Assembly (NCBI GenBank): GCA_043228905.1
Contig: JBHGNT010000017.1
Coordinates: 8,928,001-8,992,000, forward strand
DNA: 64,000 bases
Reading direction: 5' to 3'
Source: Azolla caroliniana
Taxonomy: Eukaryota > Polypodiophyta
Part shown: piece after piece, positions 1-11,418 of the stretch
Layout: each line of letters starts with the position of its first letter
Numbering within the stretch: position 1 is the first letter of the stretch
Position numbers and translations under genes: made by a program
Notes under the pieces: generated by a model
What the model was told of the DNA's origin: nothing
The model's input: the letters and a program-made list of their open reading frames with translations, nothing else
The model's database searches: none

Positions 1-1495
1 CCTTTACTGCCGAAACGATACCCCAGAGTTCGCGTTTAACCTGGGCGTACCCTCGTTGTCGCTCACTAAGGACCTTTGCGCCGAATCGGATCGGGAACCG
101 GGTGCCGTCCTCATCTTCTTGGTTGACGACCCATCCGACCCCGGTCGGGCTCATATCCACCGTTATGTATACCGGGGTACCCTTCTCGTAGACAGCCTTC
201 CGGAGCGTCGGTGCTGCCGCAAGAGCTTCCTTTAGCTTCCGGACCGACTCCGTGTGCTCGTCCCGCCACTCGAATTTTCGCCCCTTTTTCAGCAATCCGT
301 ACAGCGGCTCCGCAACGTGGGCGTAATGCGGGATCCATATGTGGTAGAACGCGCATGCCCCCAGGAACCTCCGAACTTCCGTAACCGAGCTATAGTCGAT
401 CTTCATCGCGGAGATGGCTTCTACTTTTGCCAGAGACGGCTTCCGGCCATACGGTCCACACAGGTGTCCGACCACCAGGATTTCTGATTGCCCGAAGGCC
501 GATTTCTCCCCGGAGAAGGTGAGCCTCGCATCCTCTAGCCTTTGTAGCACCTTCTCGCAGTCGTCGATGTGTGTTGCCACGAATCGCCGGCATCCGTCCG
601 GCCCGACTGTCTCGTCCTTCTCTTCCACCGGGCACCCCTTTATCGGGATGTCGTCCAGAAATGGCATGGTGATGTCCGAGATGCAATCCCTCAGTACTTT
701 GTTCATTGCATTCACCATGTGGGCCACCGAGTTGGTCCCTCCTTGTGGCAGGGTACACATTCGCACTAGGCCGAGGGGAGTTCGCAGCGTCGTAATGTCT
801 TTGCTCTCCACGGCTAGCTGGAACTGGTCGTACCCCAAGTACAGATCACCGACCGAGTAAATTGACCTTCCGGCGAAGGCCTCCGCGAACTCGTCTATGG
901 TCGGTCCGATTCCTGCGTTCCGAATGGTCACTCTGTTGACCGGCTGCAGGTCCTGAATGAAGCGCAATGTTCCGTTTTTCTTTGGTACGGTAAACCATCA
1001 GTTCGAGTATGGCGCGCTCGACGGTTCGAGAATACCCATATCGACTTTCTGCCTCAGTAGCTCCATCAACTCCGGGATGTGAGCTCTTGGTACCGGAATC
1101 AGCTTGAGACTCCACGGCACATGCGGTACCGTCAATATCACCATCGGCTCCACGATTGTCGGGTCTACGCACCCGATCTCTTCCGGCGAGAATGCGAAGG
1201 CTTTCCCGTGCCTTCCGAGCATTCTCCGAAACTGGTCTTCCTCCGCCGGCAGTAGGAACCCGCCCCCACCGATCTTGAGCTCCCGGAGCGTCCCGTCGGT
1301 GAAGGTGTGTCCTATGCAGGCCGGATCTCGTAAACCGGGGTCCGACGCAACCCCTCTGATTCGGGACTCGCTGCCCTCCGGTAAGGGTGCCGCGACTGGC
1401 CTTACCTTCCGGTCCACAGTCTTGTACTTCGTGCTAACTCGGGCCGTCCGATCCGACCAGAGCCCCTGGCTGAAGTTCGCGATGACTTCGTACAT
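1..1495 (-). pseudogene. pol: Reverse transcriptase / RNase H of A (partial)
   Basis: The 498-base part at 1495-998 is the linker and N-terminal fingers of reverse transcriptase. A TGA at 1000-998 replaces what should be an arginine codon (CGA to TGA) just before the WFTVPKKNGTLRF motif. The same frame then stays open to base 1: DLQPVNRVTIRN, VRMCTLPQG and the polymerase catalytic FLDD (near 650-661) follow, then the start of RNase H (VYITVDMSPTG near 150). It copies element RNA into DNA. FLDD in place of YxDD is common in gypsy elements. The rest of pol and the 3' LTR lie outside the window. Confidence 0.85.
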
Positions 1496-1824
1496 CTCTT
1501 CGGAACATACCAGTATCGTTCAGTCTTCGTTAAGGTCTTCTCCGGCTACCTTCCTCAGCATCCCCAAGGTGTCGTCGAAGGAGACCGCCTCCACGGCCCC
1601 GCTGATTTCCTCGTCCGGGCCGAGAACTCCGCACGCTCGAAGTCGGTCCTCCGCCCTTGCCCTTTCTCGGCCAACGATGCCGACCATCATACACCCTCCG
1701 TTGTTGGAGAAGCAGAATTTTCTACCTATCGTACAAGGTTTCTTCGGTTTCGGTTCTATCGTAGAGCTGTGGGGTCTTTCCCGAGTGTCCGGACTGTCTC
1801 GGCCCCACGCCTTGGCAGCGCTCT

Positions 1825-3162
1825 CTAAAAATCCTCCCGGTTCTCGCCACCGAGGGATTCGCGGTTTCGCTCGTGGTTCGGTCGCACCGTCAGAAATTGG
1901 ACCGAATGGCGCCCGTCCTGGCTTTTGACCCTTGCGTAGGCCGAACCGTTGTCTAGCACCTTGGTCTCCATCCGCGCCGCCGTGATGTATGGTTCCCCTA
2001 ATATGACCGGGTGCGAGGACATCTCCTGTACGAAGAAGTGCTGGTCAATCTTGACGTCACCAATCTTGACTCGCACGTTCGGGTAGGCCCCGTGCAGTTC
2101 CTCGGTGGCGCACGTCGCCGCCCGTATCTTCCACCTGTGCTTGGTGTTGATCGGCCACTTTCCCTTCTTATAGAAGTCCATGGACATCAGTTTTATTTCC
2201 GAACCGTGGTCCACCAATGCCACCACCGGTTCCTGAACATCTCCGATCTTTACCGGGGTCTCTGTGGTCGCTCGGGCCCAGTGCGGCCTTGAATAGTGGC
2301 TCTCCGCCCACTCATCTTCCAGCGCCATGTCGTCGATGTGCGTCGTCCGCACCTCCACCGGTCTTTCCGGTTCCGTCTCCGTCGACAGCCTCTTCCGTTT
2401 CACCAGGTCCACAATGGAGTCGTGGAACTCCTTCGTGGCGATCCCTAGCACCTCTCGCAATGACAGCTCCACTTTGCTGTCGAGGATCCGTTCTTCTAGG
2501 ACCTTTCGTAGGTCCGTAGTCCTTTCTATTTCCGTCCCCAGTCGGTATCCGCCCTTCCTGGGGTTATCTTGCGAGCTGGACCCACCGGCATCGTTCCGTC
2601 GTTGCCCGAATCGGGTCTCGTACCGTTGTGAGGGGCCGGCCGCTCCGGCTTTCCCCACTCGTTTGTCTTCTACCAGAGCCTCGTAGTTCCGGCAGGCGGC
2701 TTCTACGAAGCCTGTCTTCTCCTCGACCGGATCGCTCCACCCGGTTATTTCCCGGACCCGTCTCTCAGCGCGGTCCGTTTCATCTTTCCTTAGCCGTGCG
2801 CCGGCAAGACCTTCCAGCATTGCCGACCAGAATCCGTCTTTGCCCTCCTTTCGGACCTCGCTGCCCCCAACCTGAATGCCGACTGACGCCGAGTAGTGGA
2901 TGGCCTCCACGTGTCGGGCCGCTGCCTCTTCCATCAGTCTCTTCATACCTCCTCGCCCGTCGTTTCGGTTTAGGGCCCTTCTGGTGTCGCCGGCGTGCAC
3001 TCGGCCTTCCCACAGGTACACCACCCGGTTCCTCAACGCTTCTGCGAAATCGCCGCAGTCCTTCCGGATGTGGCCGACCTTGTCGCACCACATGCACCTG
3101 TTCCCTGCTGCCGGCCGACGGTCACAAGCCGGTTCGCCGCCTTCCCTTCGAGTCTGGGCGAT
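1825..3162 (-). pseudogene. pol: Nucleocapsid zinc knuckle and aspartic protease of A
   Basis: This continues the gag frame after the TAG. A CX2CX4HX4C zinc knuckle (CMWCDKVGHIRKDC) lies at 3096-3055, at the nucleocapsid position for RNA binding. After a charged linker comes the protease core with ALVDHGSEI near 2205 and a later VILGEPYI near 1990. The active site is D-H-G where D-S/T-G is usual; I have seen this variant in related elements, so it may be functional in the family. The frame stops at 1825, and the next pol block is in another frame, showing a frameshift between about 1825 and 1500. Confidence 0.75.
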
Positions 3163-3951
3163 CTAGAGATCCTTTATCGCCCGTGTCAACTCCTCCAGCG
3201 CTGCTCCTCCGGATGAGCCATTGACCATGCCGGTCGAAGCCGATCCGGTTTTGAGCCACTCCCGAGTCTCTTCCCTTCGCCCTTGTGGTGCCCGTTCAAG
3301 CCTCCTTGCTGTGACAGAGCCCGCTCCGGTCGCCCCGTTGTCAGCCCATTCTCGCCGTTTGTCGAAACGGCCACATACTCTCTTAACCGCCGTCCAGTCG
3401 GTCGTCAGCCCGTCTTCGGTTTCTAGCAAGGAGCCGACTTGATCCCGGTCCCGCTCGTCCACCGACTTGACGAACAATAGGACCCGGCTTGTATCCAGAA
3501 CGGTTCGGTCAAGCGCCGAGAGGCGCGCAAAGCGTTCCTCAAACTCCCGGAGGAGTGCCGACGCGTTTCTTCCCTTGCCAGGGGACTCCACCCATTCCAT
3601 GAAGTCCCGTTTCGAAAGCCGGAGCGCGTCGTCCAGCCCGTATTTCTCTAGGAGTCGGCCTTCGAAATCCTCCCAGGTACGACTCTCCACCCATACCTCG
3701 AGCACCTCCGCATGGATGCTCGGCATCGCCACTCGAGGGAACCCGGCAAGACGCCTCTCTTCCGGAATGTCCCGCATCAGCATTTCTGCCCCGTAGGACG
3801 CCAAATACTTCGTGGCATCCTTTCCGCTGAACCGGCTGATCGTACCGACGACCACCTCAATGGCTCTGTCGAGGGCGCCGGTGCCCTCCCGCGCGCTCAA
3901 TATCCGATCCACGGCCGAAGCCATGGCCTCCGCAAGATCCGACCCCTTCAT
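3163..3951 (-). pseudogene. gag: Gag of element A (capsid part)
   Basis: The first ATG after the primer site is at 3951 and gives about 262 codons to a TAG at 3163-3165. The open frame extends upstream through the LTR, but that part is not expected to be coding. The protein resembles the N-terminal 210 residues of the C gag (14968-17025): both share an F-GK-YL-Y-AEM-IPE pattern, a FEERFARLS block and a LFVKS block. It would form the capsid shell around the element RNA. The TAG is in frame with the zinc knuckle region downstream, so it looks like a mutation rather than the natural gag end, although stop read-through cannot be excluded. Confidence 0.75.
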
Positions 3952-3973
3952 CTTCTGCTCTTCTGCCGCCTCG

Positions 3974-3992
3974 TTCACGTCGGGTTCACCAA
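3974..3992 (-). promoter_or_regulatory. Primer binding site of A
   Basis: The minus strand reads TTGGTGAACCCGACGTGAA just after the LTR end. The same 19 bases occur behind the 5' LTR of C (14933-14951), which ties the two families together. TGG at the second base fits pairing with a tRNA CCA end; I cannot name the tRNA. Confidence 0.7.
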
Positions 3993-3994
3993 GA

Positions 3995-4626
3995 TGTCGA
4001 GGTACTCCTCGCGGATGCGTGGAATGAGGTGGGACCTCGGGGGTCTTGTACCGAAGAGCAATAGGGAAAGGAGAAGGGAAGGGACCCACTACGTGCGGGC
4101 GTAGATCCACAGGGACACGGCCCTTCGACACGAAGACGTGAGCGTGGAAACCAACACAGAGAGGCACAACGGTATGTAAGTATATATTAACAGAGACAAA
4201 CAACAAAAACACGAAGTCGGTTACAACCGAACAGGCCGGCGAACAGATGCCGATGCCTGTTCGTAAACGCACAGAAAGGAAAGAGTAGGTTGGAGGTGCT
4301 GCCGGAAGCACTCGGGCATTCCTCAGAGCAGCGCGAGCCTCCCGAAACCTGCACAGCAAGAAGCTACGGAGTTTGCGAGCCAGAGAGAGAGAGAATCCTT
4401 CGCCCACAAACTGATAGCACTTCATCCTCGACTCTCCGCGATCCCCTCCTCCTCCTCGTCTCCCTCCTTTTATAGGCAAGAAGGGAACCGTTTCCTATTA
4501 ACTTCCTACCTACCGAATCTACCTACCTAGGATCTTCTATGTACAACATAAGGTGTACGTATATGAAGAGCCGGTTCCTACGCTCCGGTGCACCGATTCC
4601 GCTTGAGGACGGTTTTCTTCACGACA
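3995..4626 (-). repeat. 5' LTR of element A
   Basis: On the minus strand this begins TGTCGTGAAG at 4626 and ends CTCGACA at 3995, the same TGTCG...CGACA termini as the LTRs of B and C. A TATAAAAG box lies near its middle-left and the primer site follows three bases downstream. The 3' partner is outside the window, so LTR divergence cannot be judged. Confidence 0.75.
4467..4474 (-). promoter_or_regulatory. TATA box in LTR of A
   Basis: The minus strand reads TATAAAAG here, about 150 bases inside the LTR, as expected for the U3 core promoter that would drive the gag-pol RNA. Confidence 0.6.
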
Positions 4627-4628
4627 AC

Positions 4629-6740
4629 GCATATTGCGGACCCACTCTATCACTTATTGCGGAAGGGAAGAAGTTCGAATGGAAACCAGAACACACCAAA
4701 GCCATGAAGAAGCTCAAGAAAACACTACGGAGGGTTGAAGCACTTAAGAAGCCGAGCTATGAGCGACAGATCATAGTAATGGTTGATACAAGTCCAACCG
4801 GGATCAGATGGGTCATCAATCAAGTTGATTCGGATGGTTTGCGATATCTGATCCGATTTGGAGCAAAGGTTCTCAACAAAAGGCAACGCGGATATGCACA
4901 ATTCAAAAGAGAATTATGGGGACTCGTGTCAACAATAAAATCAGATCGAGATTATTTGATCGGAGCCGAAGTAGTGATTGAAACGTATTGTCTTCCAATA
5001 CTCAGGATGATGCGGTGTTGCACGATACCGGATGTGGCTATGCTAAGATGGATGGCATATGTTAAGTCGCTTAACCTAGACGTACAACATATCTCCGGAA
5101 AAGACAACGCGGTAGTGGATATGCTATCAAGGGCTCGGTTTGGAGACGACATAGCCGAATCCGATAATGAAGATGTTTCTGAAGACTACTTTGCTTCGGA
5201 GCACATATGCCGAGTAAACGTAATCCGAGAATTCCGAGAAGAAGAATACGAGGGAGAAAGCTTGATGATCGGGAAGGTGCTACAAGAGATTGAGGAATCA
5301 TCGGATGATAAAGAGAAGAGAGCCGAGATCCGAAGGAAGAAGAGGCAAGTCCAAAAGTTCATCTTGGAAAATGGATTAATATGGAGGGAGCCAAAACGAC
5401 CGGATGGCATACCACTTCGGGTAGTCGGGAGGAAAGAGCAACAAAACCGGATAATGTCTGAGTTTCACGAATCTGATTTGGTTGGACATCGAGGAACATG
5501 GGCAAATTTTGTGAAAATCAAACAAAAATATTGGTGGAAGAATATGTACAAAGATATAGCGGAGTTCACAGAAAGCTACGAGAAGTGTCAAATCTACTCC
5601 GGAGTTCGACACCGAGATGAGTTACATCCGACATTCTCACCGACAATCAACTTCAAATGGATGGTCGACATTGTAGCCATGCCAACCGAGATCGGACAAA
5701 ATAAGTACTTGGTGTTAGCTCAGGAAGATCTCACAAACCAAGTAGAAGGTCGGGCCCTACGAAGGAAAACGTGTTTTGTAGTATGCCAATTTCTTTTGGA
5801 GGAGGTGTTTTGCAGGTACGGGTGCGTAGGACAAATGATTGCGGATCAAGGAGAACTCGACTCTAATAAAGCTAGGGAATTCTTCACCAAACATGGAGTT
5901 CGGTTAACACTAACAACGGCATACAATCCAGAGGCCAACGGGAAAATCGAATGAGGACATAGTCCGATCATCAAAGCACTTGCCAAAGCATGCGACGGAA
6001 GGGTGAAGGATTGGCCGCAGATGCTCCCATATGCACTATGGGCGGATCGGAATACGTATAGCTCCATGATCGGTTTTATGCCGGCCAAACTCATGATCGG
6101 ACAAGCACCGGTAATGCCGACGGAAACCGCAATTGCGACATGGACAGTGCTGTCGTGGAAGGAAGACATGAGCCAGGAAGAACTACTAGCGGTCCGGATA
6201 CGACAATTGGAGGGAAGACCGGAAGACATAGCGGAAGCAACACGCCGACAATAAGAAGCGCGATTCCGGAACAAAAGCCGATTCGACATAAAGCATCGTC
6301 TACGACCGCAGACGATTGAAGAAGGAGATTGGGTGATTGTCTATGACAGTAATCTGGATCATCAACATACAACGATACGGAAGTTCACGAAAAGGTGGTT
6401 CAGGCCATACGAGGTTCGGAAAGTTTTCGACAACGGAACTTACCGACTATGCGAGTTGGACGGAACAATATTACGGGTGCCTATAGCGGGGAAACGGGTG
6501 AATATTTTCAAGAAGCGGACTAGTGAAGAACCCTATGTAATCGTAGACAAGACCGACATCGAGGAGCAATTGGCCAAAGCTCGTGGTGATGCAGAAAGCG
6601 AAGAAAGTGATCTACAATTGATAGTTGATATAAGGGAGGAATTGGGTAGTGCTACGGATGAAGACGAACAACAGGCATCGGGAACTTCGGCACATACCGG
6701 AGGATGTGTGGGTTTGGAGGGGGCGAGTGTCGTAGTGTAA
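4629..6740 (+). pseudogene. pol: RNase H and integrase of B
   Basis: One base is missing near 4660-4670 (the first part reads in a different frame). From there a single frame runs to 6740, broken by TGA at 5952-5954 and TAA at 6252-6254. Order: RNase H (VDTSPTGIRW near 4790, then AVVDMLSRARFG near 5110), integrase zinc-binding H2C2 region (HESDLVGHRGTW, CQIYSG), and the catalytic core with W-MVDIVAMP near 5660, ADQG near 5845 and PEANGKIE before the TGA, where CGA to TGA removed the arginine. The C-terminal integrase part continues at 6333-6520 and an acidic tail runs into the LTR. It would process and insert the cDNA. The copy is inactive. Confidence 0.8.
6716..6727 (+). promoter_or_regulatory. 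Polypurine tract of B
   Basis: GGAGGGGGCGAG lies directly before the LTR, the position where plus-strand DNA synthesis is primed. C has the identical 12 bases at 16966-16977. Confidence 0.75.
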
Positions 6741-7614
6741 TTCGCACAGTATGTGAAAATTGCATTTTTTGTCCTTCCGGATGGGACAAGGAGGAACCGG
6801 ATGAAGGAGGAACCGGCAAGGAGGAACCGGTAAGGAGAACTAGTGAGAACCGGATGAAGGAGGGACCGGCAAGAAGGACCCGGTAAGAACCGGATCAAGC
6901 AAAACCAGCAAGACCCGGATAAAGAAGGCCGGTGAGAGTCTCTCACCGGATGAAGAGGCAAATTTGTAAATAAAAGAAAAGATTGTTACATGCATAGGGC
7001 AAGATTCAAACACTGTACCTCCACTTAGACAAACCCCAACCTTACTATTGTACTAACTTATCATGAGTGTGTTAAATATAGATTTAATACGTATAAGACC
7101 TTTATTTACGCCTACCTTTATTAAAAGGTAAGTCATGCAATTTTAAAAAGTGTGAATACTTTATTTATAAGAAAAATGTACACCAATAAAAAATTACTCG
7201 CGCACATCTAGCGAACATGAGCATTATATTTAGGAAATAAAAGCATAGTGTAAAAGGCAACTCATGCACATTTAGTGTGCATGAACACTTTAGAAAAAGC
7301 ATGAAGCTATGTTTAGCCTCTTCCATCCTTATATAAGGAGAAGAGAAAGATGTATGGTGTTGTTGATTATTTTTACAAGGATTGATCAATCTAATATATT
7401 CGTGGGATTCATGAGTTTATCATCAAAATGCTCTTTCTTACAATCTAAATATTGATTAAATACACTAAACACGTGGAATTCACAAGTTTTTTTTCTTGCT
7501 TCTCTTTCTACCTATTCATAACTAGTCTTATATTGTATTCTTCTTTCTCCTAGTCCAAAACCTCAATGGTTCCCACCCGACTCACGCAACGATCCAGAGC
7601 CGAAAGGCACGACA
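6728..7614 (+). repeat. 3' LTR of B
   Basis: It starts TGTCGTAGTG and ends GGCACGACA. It shares long blocks with the 702-bp C LTR, but carries a purine-rich insert with GGAACCGG repeats at about 6777-6950. A TATATAAGG core promoter is near 7331. An antisense tRNA-like stretch lies at about 6989-7066. The flank after it begins ACGC. Confidence 0.85.
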
Positions 7615-7868
7615 ACGCATATGATAATCACATTAAGCACAGAACGGTATTAACAAGATACACAATATGTAAAGACACAACACCTCTCTATTAATTATCC
7701 GTCGTTCCTTAGGTATCCAGTTGGGTTACAAACCGGTGCCAACCGGCAACCAGCAAGAAATCGGTTCAGCATACCAATTCCGGGCCCGTCCGTCTGCTCT
7801 TATAATGATCATAATTGAACTAATTACAACTCCCAAAACCGACTCCCCTTTCATACTCTGTCCTAACT
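7615..7868 (-). repeat. Fragment of a D-family LTR
   Basis: Read on the minus strand this is a diverged copy of the middle of the D LTR: the GGACGG-CCCGGAAT-GGTATGC block, the TTGCTGGTTGCCGGTTGGCA block and the start-of-RNA region all appear in order. Both ends are missing: B ends at its right-hand part and copia E begins at about 7869. B therefore appears to have inserted into this older LTR. Confidence 0.65.
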
Positions 7869-7884
7869 GGCCAAAAAAGAAGAA

Positions 7885-8866
7885 GATGTCGGAGTACGAC
7901 ACCGGTAGAGAGGAGTCAGATCGGACCGAATTCTACTCCGGACAAAACAGAGACAAACCTTCGGAAGAGAAGTCTGAGTCGACCAAGAGGGCCACAAAAT
8001 CGGCGAACCAAAAGTTGTGACAATCCACCTGCCAAAAGCACCCTATAATTTGTTACGGATATAACGAGAATATGGTGCATCATTATGCGTACATGGTGAA
8101 GGTGGTAGCCATGCATGAGCTGGAGAGCTACGCTGAAGCGACTAAGGACCTAAATTGACGGGAGGCCATGGAGGAAGAGATGCATGCACTCATAGAAAAT
8201 GAGACATGGAATCTAGTTGATGTACCGAAAGGGGTGAAGTCGATCGGTGCCGAAGGGTATACAAGGTGAAATACAACATTGACGCCTCACTCTACAGGTA
8301 CAAGGCCCGATTAGTGGCCAAGGGCTACGCGCAGTAGCACGATATCACTTGCGATGAGACATTTGCGCTGGTCATAAAGATGACGATTGTTCGTGTCCTT
8401 CTTGCGGTGGCAGTGGCAAAGGGGTGGCATCTGCATCAAATGAATGTAGAAAATGCGTTCCTCCAAGGTGATCTTCAGGAGCAGGTGTATATGGTTCAAC
8501 CCCCCAAATTTTAGTCTAGAGTGAACACATCGGTTGTATGCCAATTGAAGAAGTCCCTCTATGGATTCAAGCAAGCCCCGTGCACCTGGAACGCGAAGAT
8601 CATGCAGAGACTGGATCGGATGGGTTTTGCTCCGTCGAAATCAGACTCTTCACTCTTCATCCGGCAAGGTCGGAATGGGCCGGTGAGCATATTCCTCTAT
8701 GTGAATGATCTAGACGAAACCAGCCACATCAAATCCCAGTTCGCGACATCATTTCAAATAATGATCAGTCAACGCCACTATCTACTAAGTATGCTCTTCA
8801 AATTCGGTATGACGGAATGCAAATCCTTTCTCGACTCCTCTAGACCGGAATGTGAAGCTTCACCCT
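7885..8866 (+). pseudogene. pol: Copia E reverse transcriptase (broken)
   Basis: After a charged linker with a KKKKMSEYDTG start, the RT domain appears in pieces: EEMHALIENETWNLVD near 8180, YKARLVAKGYAQ near 8300, KMTIVRVLLAVAVAKGW near 8380, NAFLQGDL near 8455 and LKKSLYGFKQAPCTWNAK near 8545. Several stops (for example at the end of KGYAQ and before VNTSVVCQLKK) and frameshifts break it. The catalytic motif reads YVND near 8700, so the first aspartate of YVDD has become asparagine. Non-functional. Confidence 0.8.
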
Positions 8867-8869
8867 GAC

Positions 8870-9566
8870 TCCAGAGCGGCATGCGACCCGAAAAGGTTCC
8901 GACAGATAGTCAGAAGCCTCATTTATCTGACCATCTCCCAACCGGAAGCCTCATTTATCTGACCATCACCCAACCGGATCTCAGATATCCGGTCGGACTG
9001 ATTAGTCAATTTATGGCGCATCCAACCATGGAGCACCTTTATTGTGTGCTCTGAATACTTAGGTTTGTCAACGGCACTAAGGATAGGGGGTTGCTATATT
9101 GAACTTGTGTAGCAAGATAGCATGTCAGCTTCACGGATGTTGATTGGGCTGGAAATGTCGGTGACCGTAGGTCTAGATCCAAATATGCGTTTTCACTTGG
9201 AAACACCGCGGTCACCTAGAGCACTAAGAAGTAGACGACAATAGCACTGTCGAGCATCGAGGCCAAGTACCGAGGAGTGGTTGTCGCAACAAGCAAGTCC
9301 ATATGACGACGATTTACTGCGATAACCTCAGAACCATCCAGTTGGCTAAGAATGGGACAAACCAAATCGAGGTGCACTATCATTTTGTCCGAGAACGCGT
9401 TCTCTCCGGTGAAGTGGAACTGTTGCATGTTCCGACGGATCGGCAGGTGGCCAATATCTTCACCAAACCCCTCGGCTTAGACAAGTTGCGGCAGTTTCCC
9501 GGTGCACTAGGTGTGCAATACCTTGATATGCCAACCTTGCGGGGGAGGAATGAGAAAGACGACTGA
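8870..9566 (+). pseudogene. pol: Copia E RNase H (broken)
   Basis: Fragments in order: the SLIYLTISQP block near 8915 (a short stretch with TCATTTATCTGACCATC is duplicated at 8916-8970), AGNVG and STSKYAFSLG near 9150-9200, then an open stretch from 9303 with TIYCDNLRTIQLAKN, a VHYHFVRERVLSGEVELLHV block and DIFTKPLGLDKLR. These are the RNase H signatures of copia pol. Several in-frame stops separate them. The reading then passes into a charged C-terminal extension that resumes beyond element D. Confidence 0.75.
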
Positions 9567-9703
9567 AAAGCCGAGTCGGACACGGATTTCGACTTCGGCC
9601 TGTCTGAAGATGTCAGAGTGCACAAGTCGACTGAAGAAGTCGAGACTAGACGTAGGGGGGTAGCCACCAGAATGAAAAGCCCAAGCCGGAGCCAACAGAA
9701 AAA

Positions 9704-10165
9704 TGTTAGCCGGCCGGCAAGGGAAGTTCAGAATGGGAAAAGGGGGATAATTAATAACTAGGAGTTGATTAGTTATAATATAGAATTATTATGATTTTGG
9801 CAAGCGAACGGACGGACCCGGAATAGGTATGCCGATCCGGATCCGGACCGGTTCGTAGCCAGTTGCTGGTTGGCATCGGTGTGTACCTAGAGCCGGAGAC
9901 CTATAAAAGGGCATGGTTAGATTTTAATCAGGAGCGGATAGTTAATAGAGTATTGTTGTTTTGTATCTTAATCATTGTTAATTACAGTTCTATGTTAAGT
10001 GTAATTTATCCTACGCGTGTATTGTGACTAATGATCTTGCTGCTTCGTAACCAATTAGGGTTCCATTAATAGTCGGTCTAACTTTATCTCACCGCAACAC
10101 CCCTTCGGTGAAGTGTCTCAAAGGGACACCCTGTGTTAGGGCATTGTCCGGCCCTAGCGATAACA
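9704..10165 (+). repeat. 5' LTR of D
   Basis: Begins TGTTAGCCGG and ends GCGATAACA. A TATAAAAG box is at 9902-9909. It matches the 3' LTR almost base for base with scattered substitutions, so the insertion is older than C. Confidence 0.9.
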
Positions 10166-10172
10166 CAGTTTT

Positions 10173-10188
10173 TGGCGACCACGATTCC
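10173..10188 (+). promoter_or_regulatory. Primer binding site of D
   Basis: TGGCGACCACGATTCC lies seven bases after the LTR end. Element P has TGGCACCACGATTCC at the same place (50471-50485). I cannot assign the tRNA with confidence. Confidence 0.6.
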
Positions 10189-10338
10189 TGCACAAACACA
10201 ACGAACAACGGCGGGCATGGATGACTAGACCAACAAACGACCCGGTTACGGAGTGAGGAAGAAGACTTGCCAAACGATTGTGAAAGCGAGAGGCTTTCCC
10301 GTAGGCAGCAGAAGAGATCCGTGCGGATCGGTCATTTT

Positions 10339-11418
10339 CCAAAGTAATCTGGCGAGTGGCCGCGGAGTCAGTCCGCGGGCATCAGAATTCCCAACCGGAC
10401 GAAGGAAGCAGCTTGAGCAGTCTCCGCGGAATCCATTCTGCAGGCACTAGCGACAGGGGCAAGCGATTCGGAACCGTTCTCAGCCTTCGAATCGGATTTG
10501 GACGGAGAATGCAGCACCCATTCGAATTACCGTAGCAGCCACGATACCCCAGACAGACCGGAGGACGAGCAGTCGGATACCTTGCCGACACCAGAACCAG
10601 AGTTAATAGAACTGGAAGCCCCAGACCGGCAAGTGGTGGATCAACTTCCGACACCGCCACGTGAGACACCGAAAGAAGAGGAGGAAAGACCTCTGACACC
10701 GAAAGAAGAGGACGGGAGACCTCCGACACCAGACGACGACATGTCGTTCCAATATCCCAAGTACCGGGATAATCCGGACGCAGAAGCTCATGTCTATTCA
10801 TTTCTACAAACATGGGAAGCAAACCTTGTGTCGCAACGCTTGACCGCCGCCGAAGCAGAACGCTCGAAGATTGTAGAATTTGGCATGGCCTTGGAAGGAC
10901 CAGCCGCGCGATGGCGTTTGACGCACACTCCCGGCGGCACCATCATGACGTTTGAGGACTTAAAAACCAGATTTTTACAATTCTTCAACAAGGAGGTGGA
11001 TCAATGGGAGATCATCAGCCTATTCTACGCCATACGGCAGGAACCTACAGAAACCATTCAACAATTCCTAATCCGGTTCCAGCGAATGCACAGCCAGCTA
11101 AATCGGGCACCACCGGAAGCAAAGGCAAAAGCAATATTCCTAGTAGCACTCCGGGAACCCCTGCGTACGGTGTGCGTAGTGATTGATTTCCGCACTAGCA
11201 AGATCGACCAAGTCATAGACAGGGTCAGGGAGATGGAGAAAACAAGCTCGTGGCTAGCAATGGGGGCACTCCAGTGTACATTAGCGACAGAAGACGACCT
11301 ACGTTTTCGGCAAGCTATACAATGTATGACTTACCTCAATGTCGGGCACTCAGCAATAGAATGTACCATGCGGACACAGTGCATGTTATGCCATTCCAAG
11401 ATGCACACAATGGACTGA
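10339..11418 (+). pseudogene. gag: Gag of D (capsid and first zinc knuckles)
   Basis: The coding frame is open from 10414 to 11418; a TGA just upstream suggests the real start lies further left. An acidic, proline-rich N-terminus is followed by the capsid fold from FQYPKYRDNPDAEAHVYSFL (near 10750) to REPLRTVCVVIDF (near 11150). Two knuckles follow: CMTYLNVGHSAIEC near 11324 (second cysteine is Tyr) and CMLCHSKMHTMD-C near 11380, cut by a TGA that should be a codon just before the last cysteine. The same capsid and paired knuckles occur in I (63174-64000) and J (about 29370-30070). It packages element RNA. Confidence 0.8.

Larger units (their letters stand above)
1..4626 (-). mobile_element. 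Ty3/gypsy element A, 5' part (continues off left edge)
   Basis: Reading right to left there is a 5' LTR (4626-3995), a primer site, gag, a zinc knuckle, protease and reverse transcriptase running off base 1. The LTR terminus (TGTCGTG on the minus strand) abuts reverse-transcriptase sequence of element B at 4627, so A is inserted in B. The gag-pol frame carries several stops and at least one frameshift, so this copy is dead. Composition is clearly GC-rich compared with the AT-rich tracts further right. The protease motif DHG and the whole pol remind me of a gypsy group known from fungi and some bryophytes; that placement is from memory. Confidence 0.85.
4627..7614 (+). mobile_element. Ty3/gypsy element B, 3' part
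   Basis: B begins abruptly in the end of the reverse transcriptase where A was inserted, and runs through RNase H, integrase, a polypurine tract (6716-6727) and a 3' LTR. Its pol resembles A (VDTSPTGI, RFGAKVL, QRGYAQ) and its LTR and last internal bases match those of C, so B represents the autonomous relative of C. The right flank begins ACGC. Confidence 0.85.
7869..9703 (+). mobile_element. Copia element E, left segment (interrupted by D)
   Basis: This holds the integrase/RT linker, reverse transcriptase and RNase H of a Ty1/copia element. It is cut at 9703 by element D and resumes at 22353, with AAAAA on both sides. Its 5' part is missing. It belongs to the same family as H (59833-63005) and F (50620-55223). 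Confidence 0.85.

Noticed and set aside
1104-1928. 274-codon open frame on the plus strand opposite A
   Set aside because: It is antisense to well-supported RT and linker coding sequence; GC-rich DNA gives long chance frames. The same holds for 2628-3224.
4620-7622. 15-base match CACGACAACGCATAT at both ends of B, first taken as a duplication made by B
   Set aside because: The left copy is the terminus of A (inverted LTR end) next to B sequence; the match comes from shared LTR termini plus the ACGC target, although the ATAT part remains a coincidence.
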